Shown here piece after piece: positions 10,214 to 18,771 of a stretch of 64,000 bases of DNA. Within the stretch, counting starts at the first letter, position 1; every line of letters starts with the position of its first letter. This DNA is from Pseudomonas alkylphenolica. Its GTDB lineage: Bacteria; Pseudomonadota; Gammaproteobacteria; Pseudomonadales; Pseudomonadaceae. Position numbers and translations under genes: made by a program. Location of the stretch: NCBI RefSeq assembly GCF_004025535.1, contig NZ_QJRG01000048.1, positions 312,933 through 376,932 of the forward strand, given 5' to 3'. The notes beneath the pieces were generated by a model. It made no database searches, was not told where the DNA came from, and saw only the letters and a list, made by a program, of their open reading frames with translations.

Positions 10214-12312
10214 TTGGCGCTAATCCGGCAGAGGTGGCATCGCAACCGCTGCGCGACGACCTGCGCCTGCTGGAAACGGCGCCCGACCGCAGCGGCGAGC
10301 CGGCCTGGGTGATTCACGACACCGTGCTCAACCGCTTTTACCGTATCGGCTGGCTGGAGTTCGAATGTTTGCTGCGCTGGGAGCGCACCCCGAACGCCAT
10401 TTGCCAGGCCATTCATAGCGAAACAGCGCTACGCCCGGATGTGGAGCAAATTGTGGAGTTTCGTCAGTTTCTGGAAAACCACCAACTGTTGCGCCCTGGC
10501 CGTGAGGCCTTGGCACGCATGGCCTCGCGTAGCGAAGGCAACGCCTGGCTGAGCTGGCGCTGGTGGCTGCATCACTACCTGTTTTTTCGCGTGCCACTGC
10601 TGCGTCCGCAACAACACCTGCAAACGCTGGCGAAAAAGCTCGATTGGCTGTTCCAGCCGTTGACCGGTGTGATCGTGCTGCTGCTGGGGCTTACCGGGGT
10701 GCTGTTGGTCCTGCAGCAGTGGGATACCTTCACCACCGCCGTGGTGGAGTCGTTCTCGGCCTCGGGCCTGGTCAGCTTTGCCATCGCCCTGGCGCTGGCC
10801 AAGACCCTGCATGAGCTGGGCCATGCCCTGGTCGCCACCCGCCTGGGGCTGCGCGTGGGCCACATGGGCATTGCCTTCGTGGTGATGTGGCCGATGCTTT
10901 ACACCGACACCGGCGAAAGCTGGAAGCTGCGCAGCGCCAGGCAGCGATTGGCAATTGCCTCGGCCGGTATCATCACCGAACTGGGACTGGCCGGCTTGGC
11001 TACCCTGGGCTGGGCATTGTCCGATCCGGGTCCGTTGCGTAACGCCCTGCTGTACCTGGCCACCACCAGCTGGGTACTGTCGCTGGCGCTCAATGCCAGC
11101 CCGTTCATGCGTTTTGACGGCTACTTCATCCTCTCCGACCTGCTGGACTTTCCCAACCTGCACGAACGCTCCTCTGCCCTCGCCCGGGTGACCTTGCGCC
11201 GGGTGTTGCTGGGGCTCGACGAGGACTGGCCCGAGGCGTTTCCACCGGGTAAGCGCCGGGCCCTTGTAGCGTTCGCCATGGTCACCTGGGTGTATCGCCT
11301 GGTGCTGTTCCTGGGCATTGCCGTGGCGGTGTACCTGCTGTTCTTCAAGCTGCTTGGCATCGTGCTGTTTGCCGTGGAGGTGGCCTGGTTCATCGTCATG
11401 CCGGTGTGGCGCGAGCTCAAGCACTGGTGGAAACACCGCGAAGGCATCAAGACCCGCCACCGCCATGCCTGGTGGGTCGTCGGGGCGTTGATCCTGTTGC
11501 TGCTGGCCGTGCCCTGGCGTACCCAGGTGCATGCCCTGGGTGTGGCCCGCGCCGAGCACCAGTTGCGGGTTTTCGCGCCTTATCCGTCACGTTTGCAGGC
11601 CTTGCACCCCGCTGGCCGCATCACAGCCGGGGCAGCGCTGGTCACCCTCGATGAGCCGGACATTGCCTCGCGGCTGACCAGCAGCGAAGCCAGCGTCAAA
11701 AGCTACCAGGCGCGCCTGGGCGGCTTGATGGCCGATCCCACCGGTGCCGACCAGGCCATCGCCACGCGCCAGCGCCTGGACGTTCAATTCGAGGAGGCCC
11801 GCGCAGCCCGTTCGGAGATCGCCCGCTTGACGCTGCAGGCACCCTTCGACGGGCTGTGGCTAGACCTGGACCCCGACTGGCAACCCGGTCAGTGGATCGG
11901 CAGCCGCGAGCCCATCGGTATCCTGATCGACCCCGATCACTGGCAAGTGGATGCCTATGTTGACCAGGACGAAGTACAACGCCTGGTGCTGGGTGGTGCG
12001 GTGCGCTTCTACCCCGAGGGGCAGCCGACGCCCATCAACGGTAAGGTGCTGGCCATCGGCAGCACCCGGGTCAGCCAGTTGCATCACGCCATGCTCGCCT
12101 CGCGCTTCGGTGGGCCGTTGACTGTGGCCAGTCGTGGCAAGGAGCTGCTGCCGACGCCGCCGCTGTTTCATGTACTGGTGCAACTTGAAGGCGCGCCACC
12201 TGCCCTGCGCGAAACCCGGGGCCGGTTGCAGATTGCCGGTGAACGCCGCAGTTTGCTGGGTGAGGGTTTGACCCATGTGGCGGCGGTGCTGCTGCGTGAG
12301 AGCGGGTTCTGA
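10210..12312 (+). CDS. M50 site-2-protease-like / HlyD fusion membrane protein
   Basis: A 700-residue polytopic protein starting with GTG at 10210, overlapping the previous stop by 4 bases. Residues 1 to about 110 resemble a PqqD-like winged-helix peptide-binding domain (VIHDTVLNRFYRIGWLEFE). Residues about 145-430 are an M50 metalloprotease core with several membrane helices. It has the zinc motif HELGH (His201, Glu202, His205) and the second motif NASPFMRFDG (residues 295-304, Asp303 as third ligand). After another helix (about 420-437), residues about 445-700 are an HlyD-like adaptor with split lipoyl halves and a beta barrel (GAVRFYPEGQPTPINGKVLAIG). All active-site residues are kept, so proteolysis is possible. 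Proteins of this architecture accompany TolC/HlyD exporters that lack an ATPase; the energy source and the proteolytic target are not evident from the sequence. Confidence 0.82.
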   Translation: MIGANPAEVASQPLRDDLRLLETAPDRSGEPAWVIHDTVLNRFYRIGWLEFECLLRWERTPNAICQAIHSETALRPDVEQIVEFRQFLENHQLLRPGREALARMASRSEGNAWLSWRWWLHHYLFFRVPLLRPQQHLQTLAKKLDWLFQPLTGVIVLLLGLTGVLLVLQQWDTFTTAVVESFSASGLVSFAIALALAKTLHELGHALVATRLGLRVGHMGIAFVVMWPMLYTDTGESWKLRSARQRLAIASAGIITELGLAGLATLGWALSDPGPLRNALLYLATTSWVLSLALNASPFMRFDGYFILSDLLDFPNLHERSSALARVTLRRVLLGLDEDWPEAFPPGKRRALVAFAMVTWVYRLVLFLGIAVAVYLLFFKLLGIVLFAVEVAWFIVMPVWRELKHWWKHREGIKTRHRHAWWVVGALILLLLAVPWRTQVHALGVARAEHQLRVFAPYPSRLQALHPAGRITAGAALVTLDEPDIASRLTSSEASVKSYQARLGGLMADPTGADQAIATRQRLDVQFEEARAARSEIARLTLQAPFDGLWLDLDPDWQPGQWIGSREPIGILIDPDHWQVDAYVDQDEVQRLVLGGAVRFYPEGQPTPINGKVLAIGSTRVSQLHHAMLASRFGGPLTVASRGKELLPTPPLFHVLVQLEGAPPALRETRGRLQIAGERRSLLGEGLTHVAAVLLRESGF

Positions 12313-12321
12313 GGATTGCCA

Positions 12322-12351
12322 CGGCCTTGTGAACGCAGCTTCACAAGGCCG
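12322..12351. terminator. Hairpin between convergent genes
   Basis: A perfect 12-bp inverted repeat (CGGCCTTGTGAA / TTCACAAGGCCG) with a 6-base loop lies between the end of the exporter operon and the stop of the convergent regulator, whose last codon overlaps the right arm. It lacks a clear T-tract on either strand, so it may act as a bidirectional or processing hairpin rather than a strong intrinsic terminator. Confidence 0.6.
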
Positions 12352-14017
12352 CGGCAGACTCGAGCCCGATCAGGAACGCCGTTTCACCGTTCTCATGCAC
12401 CACCCGGAAACTGCCGTCCATTGACTGGGTCAGGTTGCGGCACAGCTGCAAGGCGATACCCCGACGATGTTCGAGCGGCCGACAGAGGGTGATTGCCAGG
12501 TTCAGGCTGACTGCACCGTTCAGTTGCAGCCGTGTTGCCAGGTTGATTCGCAACGGCGCCATGGGCGCTGCTTCACTCAGGTGTTCCAGCAGACAGTCGA
12601 ACAATGCGCCCAGCCGCTCACCATCGATCCAGAGCTGCCTGGCGGTGACCTCCTTGATTTCCAGCGTCGGCGCGACAAAGCCCTTGCTCAGCTGAGCGCT
12701 GAACGTGGCCAGCCGTGCCTCCAGCCACCGGGTGATATCCAGCTGCGCCGGCACCAGCGGCGGACGTTGCTGATCAAGGTTGAGCAGCCGCTGTAGCTGC
12801 GCCAGGCGCTGGGTGATGGTGCGTAGGGCGTGCTGGCCTGGCAACGGCACTTCGACTGCCGCCAAGCTGGTTTGCAGGCGCTGTAGCGGTTCAAGCAGGT
12901 CATCATGCACCACGTGGGCAAAGCCGGTCACCTCCCGGTACCTGGCCTGAGCGTGTTCGTGTGCATCACGCAGTTGACCCAGCAGAATCTGTCGATCGGT
13001 CAGGTCTTCGAAACTGCCGACCATGCCCTGTACATTGCCTTCGGCATCCCGCCAGGGCTCAATCCAGAACCGCATGAAATGCGGCTCGCCCAGGAACTCG
13101 ATGTCGAGCTGGTTGGTGAATGCCTGGCCTTTTTCGAGCAACTCATCATAACGGGCCTGGTACCGTTGGCCCTCCTCGGCGGTGAACCAGAATGCATCCG
13201 TGAGACGCCCACCGAGCACACGCTCGACAGACGCGTGGTGCCACGCCAGAAAAGGCTGGTTGCACAACAGCAGGCGCCCCTCCCGATCACGCACGAACAT
13301 CGGGTTGGGTGAGGCCTCGAGCATTGCCCGCATCAGGGCCTGCTGCGTCGGGTCTTGCAGGTGTTCGGCCTTCGACTCGGACTCAGCCAGCGTCGCCACG
13401 CCCGAAGAGCCAATGCCATTGCGCTGGGCAATGGTCGCCAAGGCCAGGCGCGAATCGACCTGAAGCTTTTCCTGCAAGCGGGTCTTGTAGGTACTGACGG
13501 TCTTGTAGCTGATCGACAGCTGCTCGGCGATGGCCTGATTGGAGCGCCCCTCACTGATCAACTCCAGTACGGTCAGCTCCCGAGCAGAGAGCGTATCCAG
13601 CTCTTTGCCGCCCACCGGCGTCGGCGCACGCCTGGATTCCCGGGGGAAATACTGGCGCCCGTGCACCACGGCCTGCAAGCCACGCTCAAGCTCGAGTGGT
13701 TCGTCGTGCTTGTTGACGAAGCCATCAGCCCCGGCCTGTACACACAAACGAGCGAAATGACTGCTGCTTTGCCCCGTATACACCAGCAACTGCAGTGCCG
13801 GATCGCGCAGTTTCAAGCGCCGGATCAGGTCCAGACCTCCCAGGCCTTCGATGGCCAGTTCTAGCACTACCAGTTCAGGACCATCACTGCGTGCGTGTAC
13901 CAGCGCCTCCTGGCCATTCTCGACCTCAGCGACCACCTCATGCCCCAGCCGCTGCATAACCTGGGCAATAGCCTGACGCATCAACGGCAGTGGCTCGACA
14001 ATCATCACCCGACTCAT
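12341..14017 (-). CDS. Hybrid regulator: degenerate receiver, LuxR HTH, PAS, kinase-like
   Basis: A 558-residue protein starting at the ATG at 14017 (AAGGAG seven bases upstream; a GTG codon directly before it is less well placed). Domains in order are a receiver (1-125), a LuxR/NarL-type helix-turn-helix (about 143-200, LSARELTVLELISEGRSNQA), a PAS domain (about 228-350, SPNPMFVRDREGRLLLCNQP), and a histidine-kinase-like dimerisation plus ATPase-like region (about 355-558). The receiver has Glu53 where the phosphorylated Asp is expected (VVLELAIEG) and VEP in place of the acidic pair, although Lys103 is kept. The kinase H-box reads VHDDLLEPL instead of SHDLxEPL, and the N- and G-boxes are not recognisable. 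It therefore probably works without phosphotransfer. It is convergent with the exporter operon and divergent from the autotransporter, so it is a candidate regulator of one or both. Confidence 0.8.
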   Translation of the reverse strand: MSRVMIVEPLPLMRQAIAQVMQRLGHEVVAEVENGQEALVHARSDGPELVVLELAIEGLGGLDLIRRLKLRDPALQLLVYTGQSSSHFARLCVQAGADGFVNKHDEPLELERGLQAVVHGRQYFPRESRRAPTPVGGKELDTLSARELTVLELISEGRSNQAIAEQLSISYKTVSTYKTRLQEKLQVDSRLALATIAQRNGIGSSGVATLAESESKAEHLQDPTQQALMRAMLEASPNPMFVRDREGRLLLCNQPFLAWHHASVERVLGGRLTDAFWFTAEEGQRYQARYDELLEKGQAFTNQLDIEFLGEPHFMRFWIEPWRDAEGNVQGMVGSFEDLTDRQILLGQLRDAHEHAQARYREVTGFAHVVHDDLLEPLQRLQTSLAAVEVPLPGQHALRTITQRLAQLQRLLNLDQQRPPLVPAQLDITRWLEARLATFSAQLSKGFVAPTLEIKEVTARQLWIDGERLGALFDCLLEHLSEAAPMAPLRINLATRLQLNGAVSLNLAITLCRPLEHRRGIALQLCRNLTQSMDGSFRVVHENGETAFLIGLESAAAL

Positions 14018-14125
14018 CACACCGCTCCTTTCGGGCCGACACGGTCCTGAACAGCAAGCCTAGACCAGCACAGCCTTCAGCAAAGCTCCTACATGCGGCT
14101 AAGGCGACTCCTACAGAGCAATTCA

Positions 14126-14137
14126 CTGCCTAGGCAG
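14126..14137. promoter_or_regulatory. 12-bp perfect palindrome in divergent promoter region
   Basis: CTGCCTAGGCAG is a perfect palindrome in the 153-base region between the divergent regulator and autotransporter genes, 33 bases before the autotransporter start codon. It could be an operator for the neighbouring LuxR-type regulator. This is inference from position and symmetry only. Confidence 0.35.
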
Positions 14138-14170
14138 ACACTTCCAAGCATACATTTGTTGGAGGTTGCC

Positions 14171-17100
14171 ATGAAACACATCACCGAGCGTGCACTGCCT
14201 CTGGACCACCTGGTACATAACCACCTGGCCCTGGCAATCAGCCTGATTCTGGGCACCCTGTGCTACCTGCCGATCCACGGTGCACAGGCCGAAGACGCAG
14301 CAATCACCGAGCGCCAGGACGAGTTTGTGCCTGCGCTGGTCAGTTTGAACATCGGCCATCCGTCGTTGATGGGATTACTCGGCGTTCCTGCGCCGGTCAT
14401 CGTCACCGTGGCCAACGGCGTGGGCATTACCAGCGGCGCCGTGGACAGCTCCAGCGTCAGCCTGCGCGCCGCCAACAGCACCGGGGTAAAAGCCGGCACT
14501 GGCGTGCAGATCAGCTTCCAGCAAGGCAGCGTTGCCAACGGCGCGGTCACCGCGGCCACGGCCAATGGCCAGAAAGGCCTGGTGGCCGAGGATGGCGGCA
14601 CCCTCAGCGGCACTGGCGTGCGCGTCGAGATGCTCCCGAAAACGGCACTGGGGGTTGCCTTCAACACCAACAACATGACCGGTGTCATTGCTCAGAATGG
14701 CGGGGTGGTCACACTCGACAACAGCCAGGTGAGTATGGGCGGCGTCTCTGGTAGCAACAATGTGGGGATTCTGGCAAGTGGCAGCGGCAGCACCATCGAC
14801 TTCAGCGGTGGCGCGATCAGTACCCTGGCCAAGGGTTCCGTCGGCGTACTGGCCAAGGATGGCGGTAGCATTGCATTGAGCAAAGGCACCACCGTCACCA
14901 CCACTGGTACCGTCAGCGGCGCCAACATCAGCCATGGCCTCAAGGCTGAAAATGGCAGCCACATCAGCGCCAGTGACGTGACGGTCAATACCAGCGGTGC
15001 CGCCGCCAGTGGTGCCCGTGCCGAGGGCGGCAGCACCATCGCCCTCACCGACAGCACCTTCAATTCCACCAATGCCGCCACCAGCACCACGACTACCGCG
15101 GTATTGCATGCGCTGGACGGATCCACGATCACTGGCAAGGGCCTGGCGGTGACGACCAGCGGCAATTACGTCGGCGGCGTCCGCGCCGAGGCCAGTACCA
15201 TTTCCCTCAGCAACAGCCGCGTCAACGTCACTGGCGCCGGTGTCGTCACCAACCCTGCAGCCGCCGCCAGGGCGATGGCCGGCGGCAGCCTGGTCATCGA
15301 CAAAAGCGTCCTGGCCGCGCAAGGCATGTACGGTCACGGCATCTCGGTCGAAGGTGCCGGCAGCCAGGCGCAGGTGTCCAACAGCGAAATCTCGGTGCTC
15401 GGCGCACGCTCGATCGGCCTCAACGTGGTCGGCGGCGCCCAGGCTCAGGTCAGCAAAAGCCAGATCGCCGTCGATGCCCTCAACGCCACCGGCCCATGGG
15501 CGCCCGGCGTGCTGGTGGAAGGCGCAGGTTCGACCCTGGTGCTCGATGACAGCCAGGTGCGCACCTCGCAAAAGTCCAGTTACGGCATCAACGCAGGTGA
15601 CGGCGCCCACATCGCCATCCGCAATGGCAGCGTCAGCACTCAAGGCAATTATTCGGCCGGGATCAGTGCTGGCAATGCCACCGTCACCGCCGACAACGTC
15701 AACGTCTATACCTCCGGTAACGACAACGCCATGGGCGTGGTCGCCAACCTGAACGCCACGGTAATTCTCAATGGCGGCACCGTTACCACCAGCGGTAACG
15801 GCTCTCCCGTGCAGTCCAACCTGACCTTCCCGCATGCCCTGGCGTCGCGCAACGAAGGTGCGCTGCTGATTGCCAACGGCACCCACTTGCTGACCACCGG
15901 CCAGCAAGCTTATGGCGTAGCTGTAGATGATGGCGGCAGTATGCAGCTCAATGGTGTGTCGGTAAAAACCGAAGGCGATCGCTCCATTGGTCTCTACGCC
16001 GGCATCGGCGGGCCCAAACCCGGCAGCGTGGTGCTCGACGCCAACAGCGTGACCGTCGAAACCCTGGGCGCCAACGCCGCCGGTGCCCGGGTCAGCCGTA
16101 ACTTCAAAGACGCACAGACCGCCGTGCTGAACCTCAAGGACTCGAGCATCCGCACCCACGGTGACAACTCGGCCGGCCTGCAGGCTGAACGCGGAGGCGA
16201 ACTGCATGCCGACAACAGCGTTGCCAGCACCAGCGGCGCCGGTTCCCACGGTGTATTGGTCAGCGGCATCCCCAGCTCGGCCACCCTGGGTCAGGCGAGC
16301 GTGATTACCCAAGGTGATGGCTCGCACGGCATGCTGGTCAAGGACGGCGGCCAACTGCGCGCCGACCAGTCGACGGTCAGTGCCGCCGGTGACAACGCCT
16401 CGGCCCTGTCCCTGCAAGGCACCGCCGCCGGCATCAGCGAGGCCGACCTGAGCAGCACCGTGCTACACAACCTGCACGGCGCCACCGTGGCCGTCGAGGG
16501 GCTGGCCGACATTACGTTCGAGGATGTCATTGCCGGCGGCAGCGGCCAGTGGCTGCATGTCGATGCCGGCACCCTTGACCCAGGCCTGGCAACTATCAGC
16601 CTTGCCAGCTCCCAGGTAAACGGCGCCGCGACTACCGCTGCGGGCAGTACCTCGAACCTGACCCTGAGCGACACCAGCCTGTGGAAACTCACCGGCAACT
16701 CGAACCTCAGTTTTCTGCGCAATGACAACAGCCTGATCGACTTCAGCGCACCCACTGGTGGCAGCTACAAAACCCTCACCGTCAACCAGTACCAGGGTGA
16801 AAACGGTACCATCGCCCTCAATACCTACCTGTATGACGACCAATCTCCGTCCGACAAACTGGTCATCGATGGCGGCCAGGCAACCGGCAGCAGCAACCTG
16901 CAGATCAAGAACGCCGGCGGCCCGGGCGCCCTGACCACGGGCAACGGCATTCAGGTGGTGGACGCCGTCAACGGTGGTACCACCCAGGACCAGGCGTTCA
17001 GATTGCTCAGCCGGGTCAAGGCCGGCCCGTATGAATACACGTTGCACCGGGCGAGTCTGGACGACAGCAATGGTCAAGCCTGGTACCTGCGCTCGACCCA

Positions 17101-18352
17101 GGATGCCACACCTGTTGACCCGACTCCTGTTGATCCAACACCTGTTGACCCAACACCTGTTGACCCGACTCCTGTTGACCCGACTCCTGTTGACCCGAAT
17201 CCTGTTGACCCAACGCCGGTTGATCCGACTCCTGTTGACCCAACACCTGTTGATCCAGCGCCTGTTAACCCGATTCCTGTCGACCCAGCGCCTGTTGATC
17301 CAGCACCTGTCGATCCGGCACAGGTCAACCCGGCACCAAAACCCACTCCCGCTCAGGTACCCAACTACCGCCCGGAAACATCGCTGTACAGCGCCATCCC
17401 CGGCATGACCCTGCGCTACAGCCGCATGCTGGTCGATACCCTGCACGAACGGATGGGCGAAGAAGTGCGCAACGCCTTCGACCCACTGCCGGCCGAAGCA
17501 CAAAGCGACTACGGTCCGTCCCTGGGCTGGGGTCGTCTGATTTATGGCCAGGGCGACCAGAGCCTGAGCAACGGCAGTGCCTATGACTACACCCAGCAGG
17601 CCTTCCAGGTCGGTGTTGACCTGTACCACGGCGAGGACACCGATGGCAGTACCGACCAGGCGGGGATTTCCCTGTCGGCCGGCAAGATCGCCGGTGACAT
17701 CGACCATACCGACGGTAGCGCCGCTGGTGATGCCAAGGTGCGCTCTGTTGGCCTGGGTGCCTACTGGACCCACTTCGGCCCGGCCGGCTGGTACCTGGAC
17801 GGTGTACTGCAGTTCAATCACTTCGACATTGAAGCCCGTCCGCAGGACATGCCGCGCTTCAAAACCAAGGGCAAAGGCATCACTGCCTCGCTCGAAGCCG
17901 GTTACCCGTTCAAACTGAACAAGGACGAGTCACTGAAGATCGAACCCCAAGCCCAGGTGATCGTCACCCGGATCAAGCTCAATGACAGCCACGACGAGGC
18001 CTCCGACGTACGCTTCGAGGACGTTGATTCACTGACCGGACGCCTCGGGGTGCGGATCGACAAGGACCTGTTCCGCGAAGACGACAAGGGCAAGCTGCAC
18101 CGTACCAACATCTGGGTACGCCCAAGTGTCTGGCACGAGTTCAAGAGCCAACCGAAAACCGAGTTCTCCTCCAACGATGGTTTTGTCCCCTTCACCACCA
18201 ACCTGGGGGGTACCTGGACCGAGGTGAACCTGGGCGTGGACTATCAAGTGAGCGAGAAAACCACCATCCACGTCTCGGCCGGCTACGAAAAAGGCCTGGA
18301 TAACGACAGCCACGGCTATGAAGGAATACTGGGGCTCAAGGTCAAATTCTGA
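14171..18352 (+). CDS. Classical autotransporter adhesin (type Va secretion)
   Basis: A 1393-residue autotransporter. The ATG at 14171 follows TTGGAGG and opens a long signal peptide (MKHITERALPLDHLVHNHLA then a hydrophobic stretch, likely cut after GAQA). Residues about 70-960 are a pertactin-like beta-helical passenger with many repeats of the type GVxAxxGGxxxLxxSxVxTxG. Residues 980-1054 are a run of fifteen five-residue repeats, mostly TPVDP, acting as a stiff linker. The C-terminal 300 residues are the beta-barrel translocator (LYSAIPGMTLRYSRMLVDTL onwards), ending in VKF with the terminal Phe typical of outer-membrane proteins. The passenger is probably surface exposed and adhesive; I see no serine-protease GDSG or lipase motif. 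Divergent from the hybrid regulator gene. Family assignment is firm, ligand unknown. Confidence 0.92.
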   Translation: MKHITERALPLDHLVHNHLALAISLILGTLCYLPIHGAQAEDAAITERQDEFVPALVSLNIGHPSLMGLLGVPAPVIVTVANGVGITSGAVDSSSVSLRAANSTGVKAGTGVQISFQQGSVANGAVTAATANGQKGLVAEDGGTLSGTGVRVEMLPKTALGVAFNTNNMTGVIAQNGGVVTLDNSQVSMGGVSGSNNVGILASGSGSTIDFSGGAISTLAKGSVGVLAKDGGSIALSKGTTVTTTGTVSGANISHGLKAENGSHISASDVTVNTSGAAASGARAEGGSTIALTDSTFNSTNAATSTTTTAVLHALDGSTITGKGLAVTTSGNYVGGVRAEASTISLSNSRVNVTGAGVVTNPAAAARAMAGGSLVIDKSVLAAQGMYGHGISVEGAGSQAQVSNSEISVLGARSIGLNVVGGAQAQVSKSQIAVDALNATGPWAPGVLVEGAGSTLVLDDSQVRTSQKSSYGINAGDGAHIAIRNGSVSTQGNYSAGISAGNATVTADNVNVYTSGNDNAMGVVANLNATVILNGGTVTTSGNGSPVQSNLTFPHALASRNEGALLIANGTHLLTTGQQAYGVAVDDGGSMQLNGVSVKTEGDRSIGLYAGIGGPKPGSVVLDANSVTVETLGANAAGARVSRNFKDAQTAVLNLKDSSIRTHGDNSAGLQAERGGELHADNSVASTSGAGSHGVLVSGIPSSATLGQASVITQGDGSHGMLVKDGGQLRADQSTVSAAGDNASALSLQGTAAGISEADLSSTVLHNLHGATVAVEGLADITFEDVIAGGSGQWLHVDAGTLDPGLATISLASSQVNGAATTAAGSTSNLTLSDTSLWKLTGNSNLSFLRNDNSLIDFSAPTGGSYKTLTVNQYQGENGTIALNTYLYDDQSPSDKLVIDGGQATGSSNLQIKNAGGPGALTTGNGIQVVDAVNGGTTQDQAFRLLSRVKAGPYEYTLHRASLDDSNGQAWYLRSTQDATPVDPTPVDPTPVDPTPVDPTPVDPTPVDPNPVDPTPVDPTPVDPTPVDPAPVNPIPVDPAPVDPAPVDPAQVNPAPKPTPAQVPNYRPETSLYSAIPGMTLRYSRMLVDTLHERMGEEVRNAFDPLPAEAQSDYGPSLGWGRLIYGQGDQSLSNGSAYDYTQQAFQVGVDLYHGEDTDGSTDQAGISLSAGKIAGDIDHTDGSAAGDAKVRSVGLGAYWTHFGPAGWYLDGVLQFNHFDIEARPQDMPRFKTKGKGITASLEAGYPFKLNKDESLKIEPQAQVIVTRIKLNDSHDEASDVRFEDVDSLTGRLGVRIDKDLFREDDKGKLHRTNIWVRPSVWHEFKSQPKTEFSSNDGFVPFTTNLGGTWTEVNLGVDYQVSEKTTIHVSAGYEKGLDNDSHGYEGILGLKVKF
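17108..17332 (+). repeat. Fifteen 15-bp repeats encoding (T/A)PVDP
   Basis: In the autotransporter, fifteen 15-base units encode mostly TPVDP, with single NPVDP, APVNP, IPVDP and AQVNP variants and APVDP units towards the 3' end. Upstream units are almost identical at DNA level, which favours slipped-strand changes. The unit is a multiple of three, so copy number can change without a frameshift. Confidence 0.95.
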
Positions 18353-18377
18353 ACCTTCCCGCTTGCGCACCTTCCGG

Positions 18378-18396
18378 GGCCCGACACGTTCGGGCC
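18378..18396 (+). terminator. Hairpin after the autotransporter gene
   Basis: GGCCCGA / TCGGGCC form a perfect 7-bp stem with a 5-base loop 26 bases after the autotransporter stop. Only a short TTGT follows, so it is a weak candidate terminator. Confidence 0.5.
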
Positions 18397-18467
18397 TTGT
18401 GCATGTGGAGGATAAAATGACGGGCGGTTCGTTCGCCGGGCTAGCGCAATCGGGCAACACTCAGTTA

Positions 18468-18483
18468 CTGTATATACATACAG
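18468..18483. promoter_or_regulatory. LexA (SOS) box
   Basis: CTGTATATACATACAG matches the LexA consensus CTG-N10-CAG with an alternating AT core, differing from the E. coli consensus core (TATATATATA) at only one position. It lies 24 bases before the ATG of the small protein at 18508, where LexA binding would block the promoter or transcription start. Confidence 0.8.
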
Positions 18484-18507
18484 CAACCCATCGAGTGAGT
18501 GAAGACC

Positions 18508-18702
18508 ATGACCCCTCATGACGAAGACTTCGGCGAGATCGCCTCCCCCATCCTGGTCGAGATGTGGAAGCACCAGGTGGTGCTGATGACCAACGAAACC
18601 GAGTACCTGAACCAGGAACTGGTCAAGGCACGGCAAAACATTGCCAAACTGGTCGAGATCAACGAAGCACTGCAGAACCAACTACGGGGTATCCCACAGT
18701 AG
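18508..18702 (+). CDS. Small coiled-coil protein, predicted SOS-induced
   Basis: A 64-residue protein with the start taken at ATG 18508; a GTG at 18499 would add three residues. Ribosome-binding sequence is weak (GAGTGA). The first 15 residues are acidic (MTPHDEDFGEIASP). From about residue 22 to the end a heptad-like helix runs (MTNETEYLNQELVKARQNIA), which predicts a coiled coil. There is no signal peptide or membrane segment. A near-perfect LexA box sits 24 bases upstream, so it is probably de-repressed after DNA damage. I do not recognise the family; it does not look like SulA, YebG, RecX or DinI. Possible roles include division control or a partner for a DNA-repair protein, but this is speculation. 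Confidence 0.65.
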   Translation: MTPHDEDFGEIASPILVEMWKHQVVLMTNETEYLNQELVKARQNIAKLVEINEALQNQLRGIPQ

Positions 18703-18771
18703 TCATTTCGCAACTCGCATTAATTATCACTCTATTTAGCATTACCACTAGACACCAACTTGCTGTACTCC

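Noticed and set aside
14375..16417. A 680-codon minus-strand frame opposite the autotransporter passenger
   Set aside because: Low-complexity mirror of the beta-helical repeats with no domain or start signal.
17108..17332. Possible CRISPR array (regular short repeats)
   Set aside because: The 15-bp units are directly adjacent without spacers and encode an in-frame pentapeptide linker.
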